Assembly: GCF_036237315.1 (NCBI RefSeq)
Contig: NZ_CP108356.1
Location: 2,786,501-2,850,500, forward strand
Reading direction: 5' to 3'
Origin: Streptomyces sp. NBC_01351
Lineage (GTDB): Bacteria; Actinomycetota; Actinomycetes; Streptomycetales; Streptomycetaceae
DNA: 64,000 nucleotides
Numbering within the stretch: position 1 is the first letter of the stretch; the number at the start of each line of letters is the position of its first letter. The notes beneath the pieces were generated by a model that saw only the letters and a program-made list of their open reading frames with translations, made no database searches and was not told the DNA's origin. A program made the position numbers and the translations under genes. Positions 36,501-43,989 of this stretch are shown in pieces.

Positions 36501-38670
36501 GGTCCGCCGCGGCTGCGCCCGCCGCGGTGAACTCCCGGTCCGCCGCGACCAGTAGCTCCGCGTCGGGCGCTCCCACCAGGGCCCGTTCGTACAGCACCCG
36601 GCCCCGGACGGCCCGCGCCGCCGCCGTCCGCATGCCGGTGAGGGCCCGCTCCGCCTCGGTGAGCAGCTCCGGGTCCCGCTGGGCGGCCCACAGCCGCAGC
36701 AGTGCCCCCGCCAGCTCCGTTTCCGCCTCCTCCGGCGGGTCGCCGGGTCCGGCCGGGGCCGCCACGGCCCGCCGCAGCACCGCCACGGCCTCGTACAGCG
36801 CCCTCGCGTCCCCGTCCCCGTCCGCCAGCCGGTCCCGCGCGGCCCGCACGGCCCGGGACCGCTCCGGCAGCGGCGCCGGCTCCCGGCCCGCCGCCGGGTC
36901 CTCCTCCGGGATCCCCGGCAGGTAGCGCCGTACGACCCTCGCTGAGACCTCGGCGAAGGCCTGCGGGAGCCGCCCCGCCGGAACCCCGGCCCCGGACCCG
37001 ACTCCGACCCCGGCCCCCTCCACCCGGCCCTCCGCCACCGGCGCCCCCGTGAGCTGCGAGACGGCGAGCGCGGGGAAGTTCCGTACGCCCCGCCCGAAGT
37101 GCGCCAGCACGTACTCCGAGCAGTGCTTGAGCACCAGCGCCGCCTCGTCCCGCCCCAGTGGCCCCAGCAGCACCTCCTGCACCCCCTGCCCGAACTCGTA
37201 CCACTGCCCGGACTCCGGCCCGCTCCGCCGCAGCAGCCCGCTGAGCAGTACCTCCGCCAGGTCGGACGGCTCCGAGTCCGGCAGCATCGTGCGCTGCACC
37301 AGCCGCATCACCGGCAGCGCGAGCGGCGCCGCCGACAGGTACACGGCGAGCTGGACGGCCCGGGGCGCGGCCGAGGACCGGAACCGGGCCACCAGCTCCC
37401 GCGGTGGCCGGGCGACCCTCGGCAGCGGCGCGGGCGCACCCGGATGGTCGGCCAGCACCCGGCCCACCTCGGCCGGCACCGCCCCGCTGCCCAGCCCGGC
37501 GACGAGGCGGGCCCACGCCCCGAGGGCGGTCGCGCTCGGCGGCAGCACCGGCACGGTCAGCCCTCCCGTGGGCCGTCCGGGCAACGGCGGCCGATCCGAC
37601 CGGAACCGCAGCTTCCCACCGGCCCCCTCGACCCGGGCGAGCGTGCCCCGCTCGGTCGGCAGCCAGCTGCGCCCCCACAGCCGCTGCGGCAGCGGCTGCA
37701 CGACCACGCACGGGGTGCATTCGGCCCACCGGTGCAGGAGCCGCTGCGCCGCGCCCTCGCGCCACATCGGTCCGGCGCAGTCGGAGACCACCATGGTCAG
37801 CGCCCGCCCGGTCGGATCGCGCAGCTGGTCCCCGGAGCGCAGCCCGGCTCCGGCGACGGGGCCGCGCCCGAGCACCACCGTGCCGTCCCCGAGCCGGTGC
37901 AGGTAGTGCACCTGGACGTCCCGGAAGGCACCCAACCGCTCGCACACGGCGCGCAGTTCCTCGAACATGTCCTGCCAGACCGCCATCGAGGGCGAGGCGT
38001 CCATCACCAGCCGTACGGTCGCCTCGCGCCTGCTCTCCGGCCTGAGCACCGGGATGACCAGCCCGAGGGCCCGGGCGCTGGCCTCGGCGGTGGCCGCCTC
38101 GTCGAGCACCCTGCGGGTGGGCGGGGCGGGCGGCCGGTGCCGCTGGAGGGCGCGCAAGGCCCGCTGGATGTCGAGGATGCGCGGCAGCGCGGCCGCGCCC
38201 GGCACCCGTACGGGCACGCCGGACTCCCCTGAAAACCCAGCCCCGTTCGCACCCTCCGCCTCCGTCGCCGCCTCCGCCTCCGCCCCCGCCCCCGCTTCCG
38301 CTCCGGCGGGCCGGTGCGCTCCGGGCGCGTAGAGCCTGACCCGGTCCTCGGCCTCCGGTTCCACCTGCTCGGGCTCCACCGGAAGCGGCCCGACCGGCTG
38401 CTCCCCGGCCTCCGCCTCGGCCCCGGGCGCCGGAGCCCGTACGGCGGCCGGCTCGGCCCCCTCCGCCGGCTCCGGCCCCTCCGGCCCGTCCGTCCCCTCG
38501 GCCGCCGGCCGCCGGATCCGCCCGGCCAGCCACAGTGCGTCGGCGATCTCCTCGGCGGACGGATCGAGCCCGGCCGCGCCCAGCAGCGCGGCGAGTTCGC
38601 GGATTCCGGGCGCGGCGGGATCAGAGGCGGCGGGCTCAGGCACGGCAGGCACAGGAGGCACGGCAGGCAC
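33586..38670 (-). CDS. SAV_2336-family giant protein with vWA-like domain and TPR-like C-terminus
   Basis: About 1694 residues. The N-terminus (GIRELAALLGAAGLDPSAEEIADALWLAGRI) is the SAV_2336 N-terminal domain. A vWA-like region follows from about 210 with MIDAS-like VMDASPSM and later SDCAGPMWREGAAQRLLHRW. A helical region carries VQRTMLPDSEPSDLAEVLLSGLL. Residues 760-950 are a Pro/Ala/Gly linker and about 1010-1370 a Gly/Ala/Asp-rich disordered stretch, both coded by tandem DNA repeats. The last 320 residues are helical TPR-like repeats (LEDAAEAYGRARRLIPRDAEVFGELLPEWGDVLLDRAR). It follows MoxR by 6 bases. The known role of such proteins is the vWA component of MoxR-vWA-VMAP conflict systems. 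GTG start chosen at 38670; three further GTG codons lie close by. Confidence 0.85.
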   Translation of the reverse strand: MPAVPPVPAVPEPAASDPAAPGIRELAALLGAAGLDPSAEEIADALWLAGRIRRPAAEGTDGPEGPEPAEGAEPAAVRAPAPGAEAEAGEQPVGPLPVEPEQVEPEAEDRVRLYAPGAHRPAGAEAGAGAEAEAATEAEGANGAGFSGESGVPVRVPGAAALPRILDIQRALRALQRHRPPAPPTRRVLDEAATAEASARALGLVIPVLRPESRREATVRLVMDASPSMAVWQDMFEELRAVCERLGAFRDVQVHYLHRLGDGTVVLGRGPVAGAGLRSGDQLRDPTGRALTMVVSDCAGPMWREGAAQRLLHRWAECTPCVVVQPLPQRLWGRSWLPTERGTLARVEGAGGKLRFRSDRPPLPGRPTGGLTVPVLPPSATALGAWARLVAGLGSGAVPAEVGRVLADHPGAPAPLPRVARPPRELVARFRSSAAPRAVQLAVYLSAAPLALPVMRLVQRTMLPDSEPSDLAEVLLSGLLRRSGPESGQWYEFGQGVQEVLLGPLGRDEAALVLKHCSEYVLAHFGRGVRNFPALAVSQLTGAPVAEGRVEGAGVGVGSGAGVPAGRLPQAFAEVSARVVRRYLPGIPEEDPAAGREPAPLPERSRAVRAARDRLADGDGDARALYEAVAVLRRAVAAPAGPGDPPEEAETELAGALLRLWAAQRDPELLTEAERALTGMRTAAARAVRGRVLYERALVGAPDAELLVAADREFTAAGAAAADPRLRRDCAVRRAEALIRLSALHEDPAPLHEARATLTPLAGPVPAPGPAPAPVPAPVPAPVPEPGPTSGPVPAPGPAPAPVPAPVPEPGPTSGPVPAPGPAPDPNPAPAPDPTPAPAPDPTPAPGPAPTPVPGPAPTPVPGSAPVPDQAPARGPATAPGPAPASGPARASGATPAPGPAPAPGPAPAPGPAPAPGPAPAPAPTSAPAPTSAPAPTSGPAPGSPPGAAPTPGLAPVPVPLPHPEIQLALGRVLLALLPHTRAPADRTPLAEEAAARLTAALTALLGGPAATRTPEQRHSGAPGAAPGSPHGRPADPAAEPGARAPRSGGGGEAARAGGPAGRDSGASGVGRSGPGDASDGPAGDAEARVLGPGPAAGPARPPGRPAADADPAGAPGGPGSGTPGIGSGGTGDGVDGPAGGSVGRGPAEGAGAEDGRQTRADAPVGAPGGAGSGAPGVGLGGSGDRAAVPAGGPGGRGAGDGAGAGGGLEARANDSEGAPGGRGPGDGASARSGRQTRADAPVGAPGGLGSGGPGVGPGGVSDGVDGPAGGSGGRGPGDEAGAQRGRQARAGGPAGGSGGPGSGGAGDRAAAPVGRTGGRSPGDGGGVEGGGQARAGGPAGAFGGPGSGGPGSVGEGAGWGSGAAPEWRRRVAWLRVELAGALRYLPRRLEEAAGQLGTALEEAGGDAELRVTALVCLARVHRARYARDADPVALEDAAEAYGRARRLIPRDAEVFGELLPEWGDVLLDRARAADGRRFTGAAVRVLRDSRAAVPQSDPGSAHRLRRLATGLRLRHAYEGDPVDLLEAEHLLELAARQSRNALDRARALRDHGDVQQELHAHTRAPDRLDRAADSYRRAWRAALEADRADRADRADGTDGADRADRADETARRVEQAERADAAVRLAARVQELRGEVLERLARPRAALEAYRSALDLWRRLGTGPRTGPAAGIGADEERREALRTRTRALEADL
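36201..36344. repeat. Exact 72-bp tandem duplication inside the SAV_2336-like gene
   Basis: The unit starting GAGCCGGACCCGGGGCGGGG at 36201 is repeated without change from 36273, giving two 24-residue copies of a Pro/Ala/Gly motif (P-V-P-E-P-G-P-T-S-G-P). Eighteen-base units of the GGGGCAGGGGCCGGACCT type follow at about 35915-35990. Lengths are multiples of three, so copy-number change keeps the frame. Confidence 0.9.
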
Positions 38671-38676
38671 GGCCGG

Positions 38677-39738
38677 TCACCTCGGGCGGTCGAGGCGCTG
38701 GATGAGCAGGTCCGCGAGGTCCTCCCGGGTGGGCGGGGCAGCGTAGTGCGTGAGGTAGACGGCGTTGAGCAGCTGGTCGGCGGCGACCAGCTCCGACTGG
38801 GAGCGGCTGAGGAACTCCCTGATCAGGTCGGCCCCCAACCGGGCGGCCTCTTCCCCGAGGTGGGCGCGGACCATGGTGGCGAGCCGCTTCTCACCGGGCT
38901 GGCCCAGCTTGAGCTGGATGCAGCGCCGCAGCAGGGCGGCCGGGAAGTCCCGTTCGCCGTTGCTGGTCAGGATGATGAACGGGAAGGCCCGGCAGCGCAC
39001 CCGGCCGCCCCGGACGGTCACCTTCGCCCCGTCGTCGGTGAGCACCCGCACCTCGGGCTCGGTGTCGGCGACCCGTTCCAGCTCGGGGAGGGCGAACTCC
39101 CCTTCCTCCAGCACGTTCAGCAGGTCGTTCGGCAGGTCGATGTCGCTCTTGTCCAGCTCGTCGATGAGCAGCACGCGGGGCCGCTCGGTGGGCAGCAGGG
39201 CCGTCCCGAGCGGCCCGAGCCGGATGTACTTCCCGATGCCTGGCGCACCGCCCGGACCGCCACCCGGCCCGCCGTCCCGCCCGCCCCCGCTCGCCGCGAT
39301 CTGCACGTCCTGGAGGCGCGCGAGGGCGTCGTAGCGGTACAGCCCGTCCTGGAGCACGGTCCGCGACACCACCGGCCAGCGCAGCACCCGCCCCAGCTTC
39401 AGCTCGTGGGCCACGGCGTGCGCGAGGGTGGACTTCCCGGTGCCGGGGAAGCCGGTGACGAGCAGCGGCCGCCTCAGGTACAACGCGGCGTTGATGGCTT
39501 CCAGTTCCTCGGGCTCGGGCCGGTGCAGTTCGGCGGCCTGCCGGTGCGCCCCGAGCCGCCGCGCGATGGCCCCGTCGGTCGCCCCGGCCCCCGAGGCCAT
39601 ACCGTCCGGCCCGTCCGCGCCGTCCGGCTCCGCCACCGGACCGCCGTCGAAGTCCCGCCACGGCGGCGGGTCGGGCAGCGCGTCGATCCCGTCATGGGGC
39701 TCGCCGACACCTCGGTAGATGAGCCACTCGTCGTTCAT
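38677..39738 (-). CDS. MoxR-type AAA+ ATPase
   Basis: A 353-residue AAA+ ATPase of the MoxR kind: Walker A GFPGTGKS at 96-103, Walker B VLLIDELDK, sensor FIILTSNGERDFPAALLRRC and arginine finger region RRC. The N-terminal 70 residues (MNDEWLIYRG...) are an acidic, probably disordered extension. A Gly-rich insert (SGGGRDGGPGGGPGG) lies between the Walker motifs. MoxR ATPases with vWA partners work as chaperone-like switches. Start ATG 39738, preceded by GGGGGCGTCC. It stands between the VMAP-type protease and the SAV_2336 gene and should be co-transcribed with both. Confidence 0.92.
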   Translation of the reverse strand: MNDEWLIYRGVGEPHDGIDALPDPPPWRDFDGGPVAEPDGADGPDGMASGAGATDGAIARRLGAHRQAAELHRPEPEELEAINAALYLRRPLLVTGFPGTGKSTLAHAVAHELKLGRVLRWPVVSRTVLQDGLYRYDALARLQDVQIAASGGGRDGGPGGGPGGAPGIGKYIRLGPLGTALLPTERPRVLLIDELDKSDIDLPNDLLNVLEEGEFALPELERVADTEPEVRVLTDDGAKVTVRGGRVRCRAFPFIILTSNGERDFPAALLRRCIQLKLGQPGEKRLATMVRAHLGEEAARLGADLIREFLSRSQSELVAADQLLNAVYLTHYAAPPTREDLADLLIQRLDRPR

Positions 39739-39750
39739 GGACGCCCCCTG

Positions 39751-39823
39751 ATCGAATCCCTCATCGAACCCACGCACCGAACCCACTCGTCGAACCCACC
39801 CATGGAACCCGCGCGTCGAACCC
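39751..39823. repeat. 13-bp tandem repeat between protease and MoxR genes
   Basis: On the minus strand about six degenerate copies of GGGTTCGACGNGN (11-13 bases each) fill the 94-base gap between the protease stop and the MoxR start and end about 12 bases from the MoxR ATG. Nothing else is found in this gap. Confidence 0.8.
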
Positions 39824-39832
39824 CCGGCGCCG

Positions 39833-41920
39833 TCACAGGTCGCCCTGCAGAGGTTCGTCGTCCGGCAGCGGCCGCGCCGGGTCCTCCCACACCAGTCCCG
39901 ATCCCGCGGCCCAGTACGCGTCCGGGTCCGCCTCGTACATCCGCCTGCGCAGGGCCCTCAACCGCTGCGGCAGCGCCTCGCCCCCGCCGGCGTCGGCCAG
40001 TTCCTCCCGTTCCCCGCGGTGGAAGGGCGCGCACGGAGCCCCCGGGTCGGGCGGGGGCCGCCGGATCACCACGACCCCGTACCCGAGGTCCCGTACGGCG
40101 TGCAGCGAGCCGAGGGCGGGGTCCCGTTCCGGTGCCCGGCAGTGCACGGGGACGGTGTTGTCCGGGAGCCCGGCCAGCCACTGCGGCGACGGGCCGCGCG
40201 GGCGCCCGCGCACGCAGTCGGCGCGTTCGTCGAGGAGCGGGCCCGCCAGCACCCTGGCCCACCGGGCGGCCGCCCCGGACGTCGGCGGCCGGCTGCCGGC
40301 CGCCCAGCGGAACACCACCGGCCGCTGCGCCCCGACCGGCACCCCGCCGACCAGCCGCCAGTCGTCCACCGCCACCCCGAACAGCTCGGGGTCGACGGCG
40401 ACTTCGAGCACGGCCGCCGCCCCGTCCGTGTCCGTACGCCGGAAGGCCTCCGCGAGCGCCGCCCGCAGCGCCTCGGGCAACTCCCGCAGGCAGGTCCGTA
40501 CGCCCGAGTCGACGGGCGTCACCCGCCCCGGATGCGGCGGGCCGGCGAGCACCGAGACCCGCCAGTCGTAGACGCCCGCCTCCCAGGCGTGCGCCCACAG
40601 CTCCAGCAACACCGAAGACCCGGCCTGCGGGCCGCCGCCCGGTCCGCGGGCGGCGGCCCCCGGGCCCCGCACCGTCCGCCGGGCCGTGGCGCGCAGCCGT
40701 TCCTCCCGGTCCAGCAGGCCCCGCTCGCGGCGCTCGCCCAGCTCCCGCCGCTGCGGGCGCCACAGCCGTACGGCCGCCGCCCGGGTCCAGTCCCACAGCT
40801 CCTCGTCCGCGCCGGGGGCGGGCGGCTCGCGGTAGTCGGCGACGCTCACGTCGGTGGCGTAGCGGAGCATCGCCGCGGCCTCCCCCGCCCCGCCCGGCGG
40901 GTCGTACAGCATCCCCACCCCGTCGCGCCAGCTCAGCGGGGCCGGCGGATGCGGATCCGGCTCCTCCCCGCGCGCCGCCTCGACGAGGGCGCGTACGACC
41001 TCGGAGGAGCCGGGCGGGGGCAGTTCGGCGAGCAGCCCGAAGAGCGTGGTGCGTTCCCCGGGAGCGAGCCGGCCGCGCCCGCCGTACGGGTCGCCGCCGG
41101 CCGGCGCGGCGAGCTCGTCCTGTACGTCCGTCCAGGTCCGGCGGGAGTCCAGGTCGCTGAGGTGCTCGTCGTAGTGGTGCAGGTCGTGGGCCTGCACGAC
41201 GCGGTGGTAGAGCCCGCTCTGCCCGTGCCGGCCGCTCGGCAGGGTCCGCAGCTGCACCACGGACACGGCGAGCCCACCGCCGCCCGTGTGCCGGCGGGCC
41301 TTGACGACGCCGACCACCTCGCCGCGTACGAGGTCCACCACGGGGCCGCCGGACATGCCGGGCTCGATCTCGTCGTCGTCGCCGAGCCGGATGGCCGCGC
41401 CGTTGCCCGCGCTGCCGCGCAGCCGGGTGGTGCGCCCGGTGATCTCGGGGGTGCCGAGGTCCTCGGTGCACCCGAAGTAGGCGACCTCGTCGAAGCGGGG
41501 CCTGGAGCGGTCGGTCAGCCAGACGCAGGCGTGCGAGACGGGCGCGAGAACCTTCACGAGCGCCAGGTCGGGCAGGTCCCACAGGGCGCCGCGCGCGGGG
41601 CGCCGCTCGTCCAGCCGCTCGGGCAGCACGCACTCCACGCGCCCGACGACGGTCCCGGTCGCACCACTGCCCCCGGAGGGGAAGGTGATGCCGACCTCGC
41701 GCCCGGTGATGCGCATGGTGGCCCCACCCCCTTCGCCGACCACGTGCGCGCACGTCAGGACCCAGCCGGGGGCGATGAAGAAGCCGCTCCCCCAGGTGGT
41801 CCCGGGCCCAGGGGACCCATACCCGCCCGGGGGCGCGTGGACGCGTACGGTCGCCGCCAGAACGAGGGGTTCGAGGAGCTCGAAGGCGCGCGCGGATCCG
41901 CCCGTGCGCCCGTCCGTCAT
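39833..41920 (-). CDS. Trypsin-like protease with VMAP-type C-terminus
   Basis: A 695-residue protein. A trypsin-like serine protease domain fills about 20-230 with His59 (TCAHVV), Asp118 (LPDLALVKV) and Ser190 (GMSGGPVV). A helical linker follows (YDEHLSDLDSRRTWTD; WRDGVGMLYDPPGGA), and the C-terminal 270 residues (SSVLLELWAHAWEAGVYDWRVSVL ... VDDWRLVGGVPVGAQRPVVFRWAAGSR ... TVPVHC) resemble the VMAP (vWA-MoxR-associated protein) C-terminal domain. No signal peptide, so it should act in the cytoplasm, as an inducible effector protease controlled by MoxR and vWA partners. ATG 41920. It is the first gene of the seven-gene minus-strand series and is divergent from DUF6104. Confidence 0.85.
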   Translation of the reverse strand: MTDGRTGGSARAFELLEPLVLAATVRVHAPPGGYGSPGPGTTWGSGFFIAPGWVLTCAHVVGEGGGATMRITGREVGITFPSGGSGATGTVVGRVECVLPERLDERRPARGALWDLPDLALVKVLAPVSHACVWLTDRSRPRFDEVAYFGCTEDLGTPEITGRTTRLRGSAGNGAAIRLGDDDEIEPGMSGGPVVDLVRGEVVGVVKARRHTGGGGLAVSVVQLRTLPSGRHGQSGLYHRVVQAHDLHHYDEHLSDLDSRRTWTDVQDELAAPAGGDPYGGRGRLAPGERTTLFGLLAELPPPGSSEVVRALVEAARGEEPDPHPPAPLSWRDGVGMLYDPPGGAGEAAAMLRYATDVSVADYREPPAPGADEELWDWTRAAAVRLWRPQRRELGERRERGLLDREERLRATARRTVRGPGAAARGPGGGPQAGSSVLLELWAHAWEAGVYDWRVSVLAGPPHPGRVTPVDSGVRTCLRELPEALRAALAEAFRRTDTDGAAAVLEVAVDPELFGVAVDDWRLVGGVPVGAQRPVVFRWAAGSRPPTSGAAARWARVLAGPLLDERADCVRGRPRGPSPQWLAGLPDNTVPVHCRAPERDPALGSLHAVRDLGYGVVVIRRPPPDPGAPCAPFHRGEREELADAGGGEALPQRLRALRRRMYEADPDAYWAAGSGLVWEDPARPLPDDEPLQGDL

Positions 41921-42017
41921 CCGCGCCCCCCGCTCGTGAGGCGTACAGGCTAGCCCCGGGCGCACCAAGGGCGGGAGGTCCGCGGCAGCCCACGGATTAT
42001 CCTGGCGTGAAACCCCC

Positions 42018-42072
42018 CATGGACACCCATGGATCCCATGGATCCGTGGACACCCCGGACACCCTGGACACG
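42018..42072. repeat. Short TGGACAC/TGGATCC repeats before DUF6104 gene
   Basis: Six degenerate units of about 9 bases (CATGGACAC, CATGGATCC, CATGGATCC, GTGGACAC, CCGGACACC, CTGGACACG) lie immediately upstream of the Shine-Dalgarno of the DUF6104 gene, in the divergent promoter region shared with the VMAP-type protease gene. Confidence 0.7.
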
Positions 42073-42081
42073 GAGCTCGAC

Positions 42082-42270
42082 TTGTACTTCACCGATCGCG
42101 GCATCGAGGAGCTGGAGAAGCGGCGCGGCGAGGAGGAGGTCACCTTCGAGTGGCTCGCCGAACAGCTGCGCACCTTCGTCGACCTGAACCCGGACTTCGA
42201 GGTCCCGGTGGAACGCCTGGCCACCTGGCTGGCCCGCCTGGACGACGAGGACGACGACGCCGACGAGTGA
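42082..42270 (+). CDS. DUF6104 family protein
   Basis: A 62-residue acidic protein, YFTDRGIEELEKRRGEEEVTFEWLAEQLRTFVDLNPDFEVPVERLATWLARLDDED, which matches what I recall as DUF6104, a short conserved Streptomyces protein of unknown function. I chose the TTG at 42082 because relatives begin MYFTDRG and GGAG lies 6 bases upstream; the longer frame from 42019 would add repeat-coded residues (MDTHGSHGS...). A hairpin terminator follows 23 bases after the stop. Confidence 0.8.
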   Translation: MYFTDRGIEELEKRRGEEEVTFEWLAEQLRTFVDLNPDFEVPVERLATWLARLDDEDDDADE

Positions 42271-42293
42271 GCGGGCGCACGGCCTGCAACGGC

Positions 42294-42340
42294 AACGAGA
42301 ACGGCCCGGCTGCCACGGAGGCAGTCGGGCCGTTCTCGTT
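42294..42340. terminator. Hairpin terminator between DUF6104 and sodN
   Basis: AACGAGAACGGCCCG and CGGGCCGTTCTCGTT form perfect 15-base arms around an inner partly paired CTGCC/GGCAG. It can serve both the DUF6104 gene (+) and sodN (-), which converge here. Confidence 0.85.
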
Positions 42341-42383
42341 CGCGCGCTGACGGGCAGCGCGCAGGGATGCACAGGGCGCCGGA

Positions 42384-42779
42384 TCAGGCCGCCTTGGTCT
42401 CCCAGAAGATGCGGTCGATCTCGGCGATGAGCTCAAGAGCCTTCGCGCCGGTCGCCGGGTCGTTCGACGCCTTGGCGGCCGAGAGGGCCTTCAGGGTGTC
42501 GTTGACCAGGGTGTGCAGCTGCGGGTACTTCTCGAAGTGCGGGGGCTTGAAGTAGTCGCTCCACAGCACCGAAACGTGGTGCTTGGCGAGCTCGGCGCGC
42601 TGCTCCTTGATGGTGATGGCGCGCGCGCGGAAGTCGGCGTCGTCGTTGGCCTGGTACTTCTCCTGCACGGCCTTGACGGACTCGGCCTCGATGCGGGCCT
42701 GGGCAGGGTCGTACACGCCGCACGGAAGATCGCAGTGGGCGGAGACCTTCGCCTTGGGGGCGAAGAGGCGGGAAAGCAT
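42384..42779 (-). CDS. sodN: Nickel superoxide dismutase precursor
   Basis: 131 residues, the length known for Streptomyces SodN. A 14-residue propeptide (MLSRLFAPKAKVSA) precedes the nickel hook HCDLPCGVY, in which the new N-terminal His and Cys2/Cys6 bind nickel after cleavage. The rest is the four-helix bundle (AESVKAVQEKYQANDDADFRARAITIKEQRAELAKHHVSVLWSDYF). It removes superoxide in the cytoplasm as a hexamer. The mRNA starts near GAGGAGGACACACTCCAATG; in S. coelicolor this region is the target of the s-SodF small RNA under Nur control, which may hold here. The maturation protease gene sodX is divergent. Confidence 0.97.
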   Translation of the reverse strand: MLSRLFAPKAKVSAHCDLPCGVYDPAQARIEAESVKAVQEKYQANDDADFRARAITIKEQRAELAKHHVSVLWSDYFKPPHFEKYPQLHTLVNDTLKALSAAKASNDPATGAKALELIAEIDRIFWETKAA

Positions 42780-42951
42780 TGGAGTGTGTCCTCCTCGTGA
42801 TCGTCTTCTCAAGGGGGAGATTACTCGCTGGGGAACCGGATTTCGCGGGCGCCCCCATGGGCTTAGGACAAAAGTCCATGGGCTCGGCCGGACCGGTGAG
42901 CGAACGTACGGGACCGTGCGGCAGCATGCCGGGGTGACGAGGAGGACACGG

Positions 42952-43374
42952 ATGGTGGAGAACACGCGCCCGCGGAAGCAGTTCGGGGTGGCCGAGGTGA
43001 CGGGGCCGTCGATGGCGCCCACGCTGCTGAACGGCGACCAGCTGCTGGTCCGCTACGGGGCCCGCGTGCGGCCGGGCGCGGTGGTCGTGCTGCGCCACCC
43101 CTTCCAGCAGGACCTGCTGGTGGTCAAGCGGGCCGTGGAGCGACGGCCGGGCGGCTGCTGGTGGGTGCTCGGCGACAACCCGTACAACGAGACCGGCGAC
43201 AGCACCGTCTACGGGCCGGTGCCCGACGAGCTGGTGCTGGCGACGGCGGTCCTGCGCTTCCGGCCGCGCGAGGAGGGTCAGCGCTCGCTGAGGGCGCGGC
43301 TCTCCTGGGCGGTTTCGGCGGTGCGCCCGCTCTGGGCGGAGGCCTCGGCCTCCAGTCGCTTGCGGGCGCGGTAG
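42952..43374 (+). CDS. sodX: Nickel-type superoxide dismutase maturation protease
   Basis: A 140-residue S26-type peptidase: VTGPSMAPTLLNGDQLLV carries the nucleophile Ser20, and LLVVKRAVE carries the general base Lys59; GDNPYNETGDSTVYGPV is the signature box of the family. It has no membrane anchor. SodX cleaves the 14-residue propeptide of SodN so that nickel can bind. GAGGAGGACACGG stands before the ATG. Its 3' end overlaps the CGNR gene on the other strand by 97 bases. Confidence 0.93.
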   Translation: MVENTRPRKQFGVAEVTGPSMAPTLLNGDQLLVRYGARVRPGAVVVLRHPFQQDLLVVKRAVERRPGGCWWVLGDNPYNETGDSTVYGPVPDELVLATAVLRFRPREEGQRSLRARLSWAVSAVRPLWAEASASSRLRAR

Positions 43375-43907
43375 GCGGCGACGTTGGCGCGGGTGGCGCA
43401 GCGGTCGGAGCAGTAGCGCCGGGAGCGGTTGGTGGAGGTGTCGAGGTAGGCGTTGCGGCAGGGCGGGGCCTGGCACAGGCCGAGGCGGTCGGGGCCGTGC
43501 TCGGTGAGGTGGAAGGCCAGGCCGAAGGAGGCGATGGCGGCGTAGCCGGCGGAGGCGTTCGAGGGGTGGTCGGCGAGGTGGATGTGCCAGTCGGGGCGTC
43601 CGGTGTCGTCGAGGGTCTCGTGGCCGGATACCTGGGGGCTGACGGGGAACTCCATGAGCAGGGAGTTCAGCAGGTCGACGGCGAGGACGTGGTCGCCTCC
43701 GTCGGCGGCCTCGAAGACGCTGCGCAGCCGGGCCCGGACGTTGCGGAAGCGGGTGACGTCGGTGTCGGTGACGCGGCGGGCCATCTGCTGGCTGGCGCCG
43801 AACAGGGCGCGGACGGCGTCCACCGAGGTGAGCGAGTCCTTGTTGCGGGCCGGCTCCTCGGTGTTGACCAGGCGCACGGCGAAGTCCGAGTAATGGGCCA
43901 GTTCCAC
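43278..43907 (-). CDS. CGNR zinc-finger domain protein
   Basis: A 209-residue protein. The N-terminal helical ABATE-like domain runs to about 150, and the C-terminal CGNR-type zinc finger is variant: GLCQAPPCRNAYLDTSTNRSRRYCSDRCATRANVAAYRARKR with Cys pairs CxxxxxC and CxxxC. These proteins are presumed DNA-binding stress regulators. GTG at 43907 with AAGGA. The charged Ser/Ala-rich tail is encoded in the 97-base antisense overlap with sodX. Divergent from the methyltransferase, a possible target. Confidence 0.88.
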   Translation of the reverse strand: MELAHYSDFAVRLVNTEEPARNKDSLTSVDAVRALFGASQQMARRVTDTDVTRFRNVRARLRSVFEAADGGDHVLAVDLLNSLLMEFPVSPQVSGHETLDDTGRPDWHIHLADHPSNASAGYAAIASFGLAFHLTEHGPDRLGLCQAPPCRNAYLDTSTNRSRRYCSDRCATRANVAAYRARKRLEAEASAQSGRTAETAQESRALSER

Positions 43908-43989
43908 TTGTAGTCCTTACGGATGCGAATTAATGTCTCTCGTAACAGCTGAGACGTCTTCGAGGGTATTACGTACGGAGGGGTTCGTG

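Noticed and set aside
42820..42950. Nur (nickel regulator) box between sodN and sodX
   Set aside because: No TTGCAA-N5-TTGCAA-like pair is present; only a weak CCATGGGC repetition is visible.
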